From assembly GCA_965219875.1 (NCBI GenBank), contig CBDCOW010000001.1, positions 930,001 through 994,000 on the forward strand: DNA of 64,000 nt, given 5' to 3'. Every line of letters starts with the position of its first letter. Position 1 is the stretch's first letter. Below, piece after piece: positions 31,295 through 38,917 of this stretch. The position numbers and the translations under genes are program-made. Below the pieces are notes generated by a model, which worked only from the letters and a program-made list of their open reading frames with translations, ran no database searches and had not been told where the DNA came from. This DNA comes from DAOUKH01 sp965219875. Lineage in GTDB: Bacteria; Chloroflexota; Dehalococcoidia; SHYB01.

Positions 31295-31796
31295 CGCATG
31301 TTCAGGCGAAACGGAGCCGTCCGGTGAGCGAAAAGAGCCTAGAGGGATGGGCCCCTGAGATCGGGCCCGATCTCACGATTGAGCACGTGATCGACTACGC
31401 CTTCGACTACCGGGGGAACACCACCCTCGTGTTGGCCGACGGGGAAGAGCGGATCGCCTACGTCTCCAACCACGACGCGTCAGCGGCCGAGCCGTTCGTC
31501 CAAATCTTCGACGAAGCCGGCGAGGGCCCCCTTAGCCGCGGTCACGGGCAAGCTGTAGCGCGCATGTTCAGGCGAAACGGAGCGGTGCGGTGAGTGAAAA
31601 GAGCCTAGAGGGATGGGCCCCGGAGATCGGGCCCGAGCTCACGATTGAGCAGGTGATCGACTACGCCTTCGACTATCGGGGGAACACCACCCTCGTGTTG
31701 GCCGGCGGGGAAGAGCGGATCGCCTACGTCTCCAACCGCGACGCGGCGGCGCACGAGCCGTTCGTCCAAATCTTCGACGAACGGGGAGATGGCCCC
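31271..31796 (+). repeat. Tandem segmental duplication, unit about 265 bp
   Basis: The segment from the last hpnH codons (GCCGCGGTGACGGGCAGGCT at 31271) through the first 70 or so codons of the following small gene is repeated from 31535. Spacing is 264 bp at the left edge and 266 bp after a 2-bp insertion. The copies are highly similar with scattered substitutions, so the event is not very recent. Confidence 0.9.
31324..31593 (+). CDS. Truncated duplicate of the next hypothetical gene
   Basis: The 89-codon frame starts MSEKSLEGWAPEIGP and is nearly identical to the next protein for about 71 residues (to IFDEAGEGP). Then it switches to a tail, SRGHGQAVARMFRRNGAVR, that is just a shifted reading of the duplicated hpnH end. 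It therefore lacks the C-terminal domain of its sibling and is probably a duplication remnant, though still open and with a GTG start. Stop overlaps the sibling's GTG. Confidence 0.6.
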   Translation: MSEKSLEGWAPEIGPDLTIEHVIDYAFDYRGNTTLVLADGEERIAYVSNHDASAAEPFVQIFDEAGEGPLSRGHGQAVARMFRRNGAVR

Positions 31797-31925
31797 TTCA
31801 CCATCCCCTACACCGACATTCGCACCATCAAGTTCACCGGCAAGGACACCGCCGCGGGAAAGAGCTGGGAGGCGTGGGTGAAGCGCAAGGCGGCGGAGAA
31901 GGCCGCACAAGAGGAGGGCAGCTAA
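31590..31925 (+). CDS. Hypothetical protein of the hopanoid operon
   Basis: The 111-residue soluble protein reads MSEKSLEGWAPEIGP, TIEQVIDYAFDYRGNTTLVL, FTIPYTDIRTIKFTGKD and WEAWVKRKAAEKAAQ. It looks like a small beta-rich domain with a charged C-terminal helix. I do not recognise a family. Position between hpnH and hpnG suggests a hopanoid-related or regulatory role, but nothing in the sequence proves it. Its 5' part is duplicated upstream. Confidence 0.7.
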   Translation: MSEKSLEGWAPEIGPELTIEQVIDYAFDYRGNTTLVLAGGEERIAYVSNRDAAAHEPFVQIFDERGDGPFTIPYTDIRTIKFTGKDTAAGKSWEAWVKRKAAEKAAQEEGS

Positions 31926-31927
31926 CC

Positions 31928-32698
31928 ATGCTCGTCTTTATCGGGGCGGTGCGCCGCGAGCTTGCCGACCTTGAACCGCTTGTGAACAACCCCAAGATGG
32001 AACGCTACGGGTCGGCCATCGCAGTCCAGGGGATGTCGGACGGGCGCCCCGTGGCGCTGGTACGCAGCGGCATCGGACGCGAGCGCTCCGAGGCGGCGGT
32101 CCGCGACCTGCTGCTGGCCGGCGTGCGTCCCCGCGCCATCGTCTCCCTCGGCTTCGCCGGTGGCGTCGCCCCCGATGTCTACGGCGGCGACCTCGTCGTG
32201 CCCCGGACCATCCGCGGCCTCGACTCCTCCGGCGCCCCGGACGGCGCCATCACCCCCGACCCCTACCTCTTCGACTCGGCCCTCGAAGCCCTCGACGACG
32301 AATTCATCGCGGTACACACCGAAGAAGTCGTCACCGTGCCAGAAGCGCTGTTTAGCGTCGAGGAAAAGGACCAATTCGCCTCGTCCCCGCACACAAAAGC
32401 CGTCGACATGGAGAGTTACTGGATTGGCAAATTGGCGCAAGAGGCACGCATACCCTTCCTAGCCGTCCGCGCCATCTCCGACGAAACAGAAGACACCCTC
32501 CCCAACTACCCCCGCTTCCTCGACGAAATGGGCGAGGTCCGCCCCTTCGCCGCGGCCAGGTACTACGCCACGCATCCGTGGCACATCTTCGAAGCGCCAC
32601 GGTTGGTGGTGAACACGCGGAAGGGAGCGCAACGCCTCGCGGTGTTCGGGGAAGCCTTCATCAAGAAGGTCTACCGGGCGGCCCCAGTTGCGAAATGA
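31928..32698 (+). CDS. hpnG: Hopanoid-associated nucleoside phosphorylase
   Basis: The 256-residue protein is in the purine nucleoside phosphorylase/MTA-nucleosidase family: MLVFIGAVRRELADL, VRSGIGRERSEAAVRDLL, IVSLGFAGGV, and KAVDMESYWIGKLA with the catalytic ME motif. HpnG releases adenine from adenosylhopane to give (phospho)ribosylhopane, acting after HpnH. It starts at the ATG right after the previous stop, and its own stop overlaps hpnA (ATGA). Confidence 0.9.
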   Translation: MLVFIGAVRRELADLEPLVNNPKMERYGSAIAVQGMSDGRPVALVRSGIGRERSEAAVRDLLLAGVRPRAIVSLGFAGGVAPDVYGGDLVVPRTIRGLDSSGAPDGAITPDPYLFDSALEALDDEFIAVHTEEVVTVPEALFSVEEKDQFASSPHTKAVDMESYWIGKLAQEARIPFLAVRAISDETEDTLPNYPRFLDEMGEVRPFAAARYYATHPWHIFEAPRLVVNTRKGAQRLAVFGEAFIKKVYRAAPVAK

Positions 32699-33684
32699 AA
32701 GCCGTCGTCACCGGGGCCACCGGATTCATCGGAGGCAACCTGGTGCGAGAGCTTCTCGACCAGGGAGTGGCGGTCCGGGCGATGGTCCGGCCGGGGAGCG
32801 ACCATACAGCGATCGAAGGGTTGAACGTGGAGATTGCCGAGGCTGATCTATTGGGCGACGAGGAGGCGATACGGCTGGCGATGAGCGGGTGCGACGCGCT
32901 CTTTCACGTCGGCGCGCTTTACGCCTATTGGCCGCCGGACCACAGCCTTGCCTACCGCACCAATGTTGAAGGAACGAAGAAGGTCTTGAACGCGGCGAGG
33001 ACAGCGGGCGTCAAGCGCGCCGTACACACGAGTTCGTCGGCGGCCATCGGTCTGCCGCAGGACGGCGCGCCGGGGACGGAGGAGACGCCGGTCGACACCC
33101 GCGCGCTCCTCGCCGGCTACAAACGCTCGAAGTACCTATCCGAGGTGGAGGCGCTGAAGGCGGGAATGAGCGGCCTCGAGACGGTAATCGTCAACCCCAC
33201 CACGCCTGTTGGCCGGGGCGACGTGAAGCCCACACCGACGGGCAGGATCATCGTGGACTTTCTGAAGCAACGCATGTTCGGCTACTTGGAGACTGGGCTC
33301 AACCTCGTCCACGTGGGCGACGTCGCCAAGGGGCACGTCCTGGCGTTCGAGAAGGGTAAGACGGGTCATCGCTACATCCTGGGCAACCGGAACATGACGC
33401 TGCGCGAAATCTTTCAGGCCCTGGCGCGCATCACCGGCCTTAAGCCGCCGAAGGTGCGCATCCCTTACTGGTTCGCCTTGGCCTTCGCCCACGCCGACGA
33501 GGCCATCGAGGGCCGCCTGCTGCGCCGCGCGCCGCGAGCCACCACCGCCGTGGTGCGGCTCGCCAAGAAGCGGATGTTCTTCGATCCGGCCAAAGCGCGG
33601 GCCGAGCTCGGCCTTCCGCAAACCTCAGTCGAGGACGGTCTCGCTGAGGCCGTCGGCTGGTTCCGGGAGCATGGCTACGTATGA
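32695..33684 (+). CDS. hpnA: Hopanoid-associated sugar epimerase
   Basis: The 329-residue extended short-chain dehydrogenase has MKAVVTGATGFIGGNLVREL (NAD(P)-binding GxxGxxG), the active-site Ser region HTSSSAAIG, and YKRSK as the YxxxK pair, then VNPTTPVGRGD. HpnA is a marker gene of hopanoid clusters, thought to act on the hopanoid or sugar side chain; the exact reaction is unsettled. Both ends overlap neighbours by four bases (ATGA), so hpnG-hpnA-shc is tightly coupled. Confidence 0.92.
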   Translation: MKAVVTGATGFIGGNLVRELLDQGVAVRAMVRPGSDHTAIEGLNVEIAEADLLGDEEAIRLAMSGCDALFHVGALYAYWPPDHSLAYRTNVEGTKKVLNAARTAGVKRAVHTSSSAAIGLPQDGAPGTEETPVDTRALLAGYKRSKYLSEVEALKAGMSGLETVIVNPTTPVGRGDVKPTPTGRIIVDFLKQRMFGYLETGLNLVHVGDVAKGHVLAFEKGKTGHRYILGNRNMTLREIFQALARITGLKPPKVRIPYWFALAFAHADEAIEGRLLRRAPRATTAVVRLAKKRMFFDPAKARAELGLPQTSVEDGLAEAVGWFREHGYV

Positions 33685-35696
33685 CGTCATCCACCCCTAG
33701 ACCGCACCTCAATGGCCACAGGCCGCACCTGAACGGGGCGGGGCCGCGCTTTGGCGCCGTCCCGTTCGCCGAAAAACTCGACTCGGCGATCGACCGCGCC
33801 GTCGGGCGGCTCTTCGATCTGCAGTACGACGACGGCTACTGGTGGGGGGAGCTGGAGGCGAACTGCGCCATTCACGCCGAGTACCTGCTGCTCACCCACT
33901 TCATGGATGTGCCGGATCCCGAGCGTTGGCGCAAGGTCGTCAACTACCTGAAGTCCATGCAGCTCGACGATGGCGGCTGGCCGATCTGGTACGGCGGGCC
34001 AAGCGACCTCAGCATCGCCGTCGAGTGCTACTTCGCGATGAAGCTCGCCGGCGAGCCCCCCGATGACCCGGCCATGACCAAGGCCCGCGAGTTCATCCTC
34101 GCCCAAGGCGGCGTTCCCAACACCCGCGTCTTCACCAAGATGTGGCTTGCGCTGTTCGGACAATGGGAATGGGCGGCCACGCCCGTGCTCCCCGTCGAGA
34201 TTATGCATCTCCCTTCCTGGTTTCCGCTCAACATCTACGAGTTCGCCAGTTGGGCGCGGGGTACGATCGTCGCCTGTACCATCCTGCTGACGGAAAAGCC
34301 GGTGTGTCCCGTGCCGGAGTCGGCGCGCATCGACGATCTCTACCCCAACGGCCGGGAGAACACGGAGTACACCTTCGGAAAGAACGGAAAGCGCCTCGGG
34401 TTGGAGAGCTTCTTCAGGGTCGTCGACCACGTCCTGCGCCTGCTGGACCGTCGGCCATTCCGAAAGGTGCGCCAACCCTTCCGCGTCTCGGCGTTGAAGA
34501 AGGCCGAGGAATGGATCATCGACCGTCAGGAAGCCGACGGGTCTTGGGGCGGGATCCAGCCGCCGTGGGTCTACTCGCTGATGGCCCTCCGCACCATGGG
34601 CTACAGCAACGACCATCCCGTCATCAAGAAAGGTCTCAAGGGGTTCGATGGGTTCGCGCGCGAGACGGAGGACACGTTCCGCACCGAGCCGTGCATTTCG
34701 CCGGTGTGGGACACCTGCCTCGCGATGATCGCCCTCCAGGACGCCGACGTCCTGCCCGGCGACCCCCGCTTGACCAAGGCGGCGGAATGGCTGCTCGACG
34801 CACAGATTCTCGAACACGCCGGCGACTGGCGGGTGAAGCGTCCTGAGCTGAAACCCGGGGGCTGGGCCTTCGAGTTCGCCAACGACGCCTATCCCGACAT
34901 CGACGACACGGCGATGGTGATGATCGCGCTTCATAAGATGAGACAGCAGGACGATCCGCGCATGAACTTGGCGCTGGAGCGCAGCCGAGAATGGCTCGAA
35001 GGCATGCAGAGCAAGAACGGCGGCTGGGGCGCCTTCGACGTCGACAACTTCAAGCGCTGGGTCTCTACCATTCCGTTCTGCGACTTCGGCGAGGTGGTCG
35101 ATCCCCCCAGCGAGGACGTGACCGCCCACGTCCTGGAAATCCTGGGGCGCATGGGCTATAACACCTCTCGAACGAGCGTCACCAAGGGTCTCGACTATCT
35201 GAAAGAGACGCAGGAGAACGACGGTTCGTGGTGGGGCCGGTGGGGCGTAAACTACATCTATGGACTGGGGGCGGTGCTCCCCGCGTTGCAGCACATCGGC
35301 GAGGACATGGGCCAGCCCTACATCCGCAGGGCGCTCGATTGGATAATGGAACACCAGCACGAGGACGGCGGCTGGGGCGAGGGCGTGGAGAGCTACATCG
35401 ATCCCTCGCTGCGCGGCAAAGGGCCAAGCACGAAGTCGCAAACGGCGTGGGCGCTGCTTGGCTTGATCGCCGGCGGCCGGGCGGAGACGGAGAGCACCAA
35501 GCGCGGCGTCGACTACCTGCTCCGCAACCAGCAGGAAGACGGCTCGTGGGACGAACCCGAATTCACCGGCACCGGCTTCCCCCGCGACTTCATGATCAAC
35601 TACCATCTCTACCGCTACTACTGGCCGTTGATGGCGCTGGGGCAATACCGCCAGGCCGTCCGCGCCGCGCAAAGGGGCGTCCGTAGCTATGCCTGA
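33681..35696 (+). CDS. shc: Squalene-hopene cyclase
   Basis: The 671-residue cyclase contains the DxDDTA catalytic motif (PDIDDTAM, Asp406/408/409) and repeated QW motifs (for example QEADGSWGGIQPPW, QSKNGGWGAFD, QENDGSWWGRWG, QHEDGGWGEG and QQEDGSWDE). It protonates squalene and closes five rings to hopene or hopanol as a monotopic membrane enzyme. The N-terminus carries a short His/Gly-rich extension (residues 1-25). It overlaps ispG by 8 bp. Confidence 0.97.
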   Translation: MTSSTPRPHLNGHRPHLNGAGPRFGAVPFAEKLDSAIDRAVGRLFDLQYDDGYWWGELEANCAIHAEYLLLTHFMDVPDPERWRKVVNYLKSMQLDDGGWPIWYGGPSDLSIAVECYFAMKLAGEPPDDPAMTKAREFILAQGGVPNTRVFTKMWLALFGQWEWAATPVLPVEIMHLPSWFPLNIYEFASWARGTIVACTILLTEKPVCPVPESARIDDLYPNGRENTEYTFGKNGKRLGLESFFRVVDHVLRLLDRRPFRKVRQPFRVSALKKAEEWIIDRQEADGSWGGIQPPWVYSLMALRTMGYSNDHPVIKKGLKGFDGFARETEDTFRTEPCISPVWDTCLAMIALQDADVLPGDPRLTKAAEWLLDAQILEHAGDWRVKRPELKPGGWAFEFANDAYPDIDDTAMVMIALHKMRQQDDPRMNLALERSREWLEGMQSKNGGWGAFDVDNFKRWVSTIPFCDFGEVVDPPSEDVTAHVLEILGRMGYNTSRTSVTKGLDYLKETQENDGSWWGRWGVNYIYGLGAVLPALQHIGEDMGQPYIRRALDWIMEHQHEDGGWGEGVESYIDPSLRGKGPSTKSQTAWALLGLIAGGRAETESTKRGVDYLLRNQQEDGSWDEPEFTGTGFPRDFMINYHLYRYYWPLMALGQYRQAVRAAQRGVRSYA

Positions 35697-36987
35697 AGCA
35701 CGATCCGGCGGGAAGCGCGCGCTGCCCATGGCGCAAGCCCCCGCGCCGCCGAGTGCGGCGAACGGCCATGCCGCCGCACGGCGGCGGCTGTCGAAAGTCA
35801 CCATGGTGGGCGGTGTGGCCGTCGGCGGCATGAACCCCATCGTGGCGCAGTCGATGACCGACACCGACACCGCCAACATCGAGGCCACGACGGCGCAGGT
35901 GAAGCTGCTCGCCGAGGCGGGCAGCGAGCTCGTGCGCGTGACGGTGAACAATGACGACGCGGCCCGGGCCGTGCCCGAAATCCGCAAGCGCCTCGACGCC
36001 GAAGGCTGTCTCGTCCCGCTCATCGGCGATTTTCACTTCATCGGCCACCGGCTGCTGCGCGACCACGGCGATTGCGCCAAGACGCTGGCCAAGTTCCGCA
36101 TCAACCCCGGAAACGTGGGGCGCGGCCCGCGCCACGATGACAACTTCCGGGCCTTCATCGATGTGGCCCGCGATCTGAATAAGCCGGTCCGCATCGGGGT
36201 GAACGCGGGGAGCCTCGACCCCGACATCCTGGCGCGCCGCATGGACGACAACTCACGGCTGCCCAACCCCGTCGACGGCGACGCCGTCGAACGCGCGGCG
36301 CTCGTCGAAAGCGCTATCGAGAGCGCGGCGGCGGCGGTCGATCTCGGCCTGCCCGAAGAAAACATCATCATCTCGTGCAAGGTGTCGCGGCTGCCCCAAA
36401 TGGTCGAGGCCTACCGAGAGATCGCGGCGCAATGCGACTTCCCCCTGCACCTGGGCCTCACCGAGGCCGGTATGGGGACCAAGGGGATCGTGGCGACCAC
36501 CGCTGCCCTCTCCATCCTTCTGTATCAAGGCATTGGCGACACGATCCGCTCAAGTCTGACTCCCGAGCCCGGCGGCGACCGCGCCCGCGAGGTGCGTCTC
36601 TGTCAAGAAATCCTGCAAGCCCTGCAGCTCCGTTCCTTCCGCCCCGCGGTCACCGCCTGCCCCGGCTGCGGCAGGACGACGTCGACGCTGTTTCGCGAGC
36701 TCGCGCGCGACATCCAGGTCCACCTCGACGAGAAGATGCCGGTCTGGCGTGGCAAGTACGCCGGCGCGGAGACGCTCAAGGTCGCTGTCATGGGCTGCGT
36801 GGTGAACGGGCCCGGCGAGTCCCGAGCGGCCGACATCGGCATTTCCCTGCCGGGCAGCGGCGAGGCGCCGCGCGCGCCGGTGTTCGTCGATGGGGAGCGC
36901 CGCTTGTTCCTGGAAGGCGCGACTATCGCCGATGACTTCGTCGAGATGGTCGAGGACTACGTGGAGCGGCGCTGGGGCGGCGCGTAA
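35689..36987 (+). CDS. ispG: 4-hydroxy-3-methylbut-2-enyl diphosphate synthase
   Basis: The 432-residue protein makes HMBPP from MEcPP using a 4Fe-4S cluster. It has the barrel start MVGGVAVGGMNPIVAQSMT, FRINPGNVG, LGLTEAGMGTKGIVAT, and the cluster ligands in ACPGCGRT and MGCVVNGPGESRAADIG. The first 35 residues are a nonconserved Ala-rich extension, so initiation may occur at a later Met (residue 14). Its position between shc and hpnD ties the MEP pathway directly to hopanoid synthesis. Confidence 0.96.
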   Translation: MPEARSGGKRALPMAQAPAPPSAANGHAAARRRLSKVTMVGGVAVGGMNPIVAQSMTDTDTANIEATTAQVKLLAEAGSELVRVTVNNDDAARAVPEIRKRLDAEGCLVPLIGDFHFIGHRLLRDHGDCAKTLAKFRINPGNVGRGPRHDDNFRAFIDVARDLNKPVRIGVNAGSLDPDILARRMDDNSRLPNPVDGDAVERAALVESAIESAAAAVDLGLPEENIIISCKVSRLPQMVEAYREIAAQCDFPLHLGLTEAGMGTKGIVATTAALSILLYQGIGDTIRSSLTPEPGGDRAREVRLCQEILQALQLRSFRPAVTACPGCGRTTSTLFRELARDIQVHLDEKMPVWRGKYAGAETLKVAVMGCVVNGPGESRAADIGISLPGSGEAPRAPVFVDGERRLFLEGATIADDFVEMVEDYVERRWGGA

Positions 36988-37028
36988 CCGCCGGTCCGGC
37001 CCCGCCGGAGACCGGAGGGCGTTACGTC

Positions 37029-37916
37029 ATGGCCGCCGACTCCCTGCCCACCGTTCCCGAGGCCTACGAGGCCTGCCGGACGCTGGTACGGGAGCGCGCC
37101 ACCAACTTCTACTACGCCTTCCTTCCCCTTCCCCCGCCCAAGCGGCGCGCGATCTACGCCGCCTACGCCTTCAGCCGCGCCTGCGACGATTACTCCGACG
37201 AGCCCCTGCCGCTTGAGGAGAAGCGCAGCTTGCTCGAAGAGCACCGCCGCCGCCTCCACGAGACCTACGAGGGCCGCCCGTCCGACGCCACGTTCGTGGC
37301 GCTCTGGGACGCAGCGCAGCGCTACACTATCCCGCGAGAGTATTTCGACAGCCTGATCGACGGCGTGGTGATGGACCTGACCATCAACCGCTATGAGACT
37401 TTCGATGACCTGCGCCGTTACTGTTATCACGTCGCGTCGGTGGTGGGCCTGATCTGCATCGAAATCTTCGGCTACCGCGGCGAGCAGGCCAAGGACTACG
37501 CCATCGACCTCGGCATCGCCATGCAACTCGTCAACATCATGCGGGACGTAAAAGAGGACGCCGAACGGGACCGCATCTACCTGCCGCAGGAAGACCTGCG
37601 GCGCTTCGGCTACGGCGAGGGCGACCTCATGGCCGGCGTGGTCAATCGCCCCTTCACCGATCTCATGCGGTTCCAGGCCGAGCGGGTGCGGGAGCATTTC
37701 CGGCGCGGCGGGATGCTGCTTCCGCTCGTGCCGACCCGCTCGCGGGTCTGTCCCGCCGTCCTGCGCGCACTCTACTCGAAAGTGCTGCGCCGCATCGAAG
37801 CGAACGGCTACGACGTCTTCGGGGAGCGGGCGGCGCTCTCCACCGGCGGCAAGCTGCTCACGGTCTTGCAGACCTGGAGCGGTGTCGTGGCCAGGAGCCT
37901 GGTTCCGTGGGGGTGA
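37029..37916 (+). CDS. hpnD: Squalene/presqualene diphosphate synthase
   Basis: The 295-residue prenyl transferase has both Asp-rich motifs: SRACDDYSDE (Asp53, Asp54, Asp57) and NIMRDVKEDAERDRIYLP. It also has NFYYAFLPLPPPKRRAIYA and the middle Tyr-rich region. It joins two farnesyl diphosphates to presqualene diphosphate (HpnD role). The partner genes hpnC and hpnE of the three-enzyme route are not in this operon. Assignment as HpnD rather than phytoene synthase rests on operon context and motif style. Confidence 0.88.
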   Translation: MAADSLPTVPEAYEACRTLVRERATNFYYAFLPLPPPKRRAIYAAYAFSRACDDYSDEPLPLEEKRSLLEEHRRRLHETYEGRPSDATFVALWDAAQRYTIPREYFDSLIDGVVMDLTINRYETFDDLRRYCYHVASVVGLICIEIFGYRGEQAKDYAIDLGIAMQLVNIMRDVKEDAERDRIYLPQEDLRRFGYGEGDLMAGVVNRPFTDLMRFQAERVREHFRRGGMLLPLVPTRSRVCPAVLRALYSKVLRRIEANGYDVFGERAALSTGGKLLTVLQTWSGVVARSLVPWG

Positions 37917-38917
37917 ACGGGGCACTGGTCCTCGCGCCGTTCGACGCCGCGGGCCTTGATCGGCTGCGGGCCGCGGGCCTCGCCGTCACCTACGAGAGCT
38001 GGCTCGACACCGGCGAGCTGCACGACCCCGAGGTGTTGGGCCGCAGGCTCGCCGCGGAGGGGAACGGGTACGTCATCGTCGAAGCCGACTTCGTTTTCGA
38101 GGAGACGATGGACCTAGCCCCCGACCTCAAGCTCGTGGGCATCTGCCGCAACGCGCTCAACCACGTCGATATCGAGGCCGCGACGGAGCGAGGCGTGCTG
38201 GTGGTCAACACGCCGGGCCGCAACGGGGCCGCTGTCGCCGAGCTCACCGTTGGGCTGATGTTGGGCCTGGCGCGCCGCATTCCCGCCGCCGACACCTGGG
38301 TGCACGGCCGCAAGTGGTCCGATCCCTCTGGCGGCTACGCCGAGTTCCGGGGCGCAGAGATACAGGGCAAGACCGTCGGCGTCATCGGTCTCGGCGCAAT
38401 CGGGCGCATGGTGGCCGAGCGGCTGTCCGGCTTCGGTGCGGCCCTCGTCGCCGCCGATCCCTACGTGGACCCCAAGGCGGCGGCGCGGCTCGGCGTACGG
38501 CTCGTCTCGCTCGACGAGCTGCTTACGGTCTCGGACTACGTGCTGGTCCACGTGCCCGCCGGCGAGTCGACGTACGGGCTCATCGACGGACGCGCCCTCG
38601 GCGCGATGAAGCGGACGGCGTTCCTGGTGAACGTCTCCGCAGCCGGCGTGGTCGACGAGGCCGCGTTGGGCGAGGCCCTGCGCGAGGACGTCATCGGCGG
38701 TGCGGCCCTCGACGTTTTCGACGGCCACCCGCTGCCGGAGTCCAGCCGGCTCCTCGATCTGGACAACGTGATTCTGACCCCGCACATCGGCGGAGCGACC
38801 CGCGAGACTATTGAGCGCCAGTCGGCGATGATCACTGAGGACATCCTGCGCGTCGAGGCCGGCGAGCGGCCCGAGCGGCTGGTAAACTCCGAAGCATGGG
38901 ACCGGCGGCGCTCCTAA
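37907..38917 (+). CDS. 2-hydroxyacid dehydrogenase-like protein with altered active site
   Basis: The 336-residue protein has the D-isomer-specific 2-hydroxyacid dehydrogenase fold: GICRNALNHVDIEAA, the NAD motif VGVIGLGAIGRMVAERL, and the late TPHIGGATRETIE with the catalytic His. At the catalytic Arg (usually in NTARGG) it reads NVSAAGVVDE, and the usual Glu of the EP motif is in a GHP context. Two of the three catalytic residues therefore seem lost, while cofactor binding is kept. GTG start; AGGAG lies nine bases upstream. It overlaps hpnD and precedes a sugar-kinase gene. Confidence 0.85.
   Translation: MGVNGALVLAPFDAAGLDRLRAAGLAVTYESWLDTGELHDPEVLGRRLAAEGNGYVIVEADFVFEETMDLAPDLKLVGICRNALNHVDIEAATERGVLVVNTPGRNGAAVAELTVGLMLGLARRIPAADTWVHGRKWSDPSGGYAEFRGAEIQGKTVGVIGLGAIGRMVAERLSGFGAALVAADPYVDPKAAARLGVRLVSLDELLTVSDYVLVHVPAGESTYGLIDGRALGAMKRTAFLVNVSAAGVVDEAALGEALREDVIGGAALDVFDGHPLPESSRLLDLDNVILTPHIGGATRETIERQSAMITEDILRVEAGERPERLVNSEAWDRRRS

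Noticed and set aside
33687..36023. 778-codon minus-strand frame opposite shc and ispG
   Set aside because: Spans two real genes with strong family motifs on the other strand; no motif of its own.
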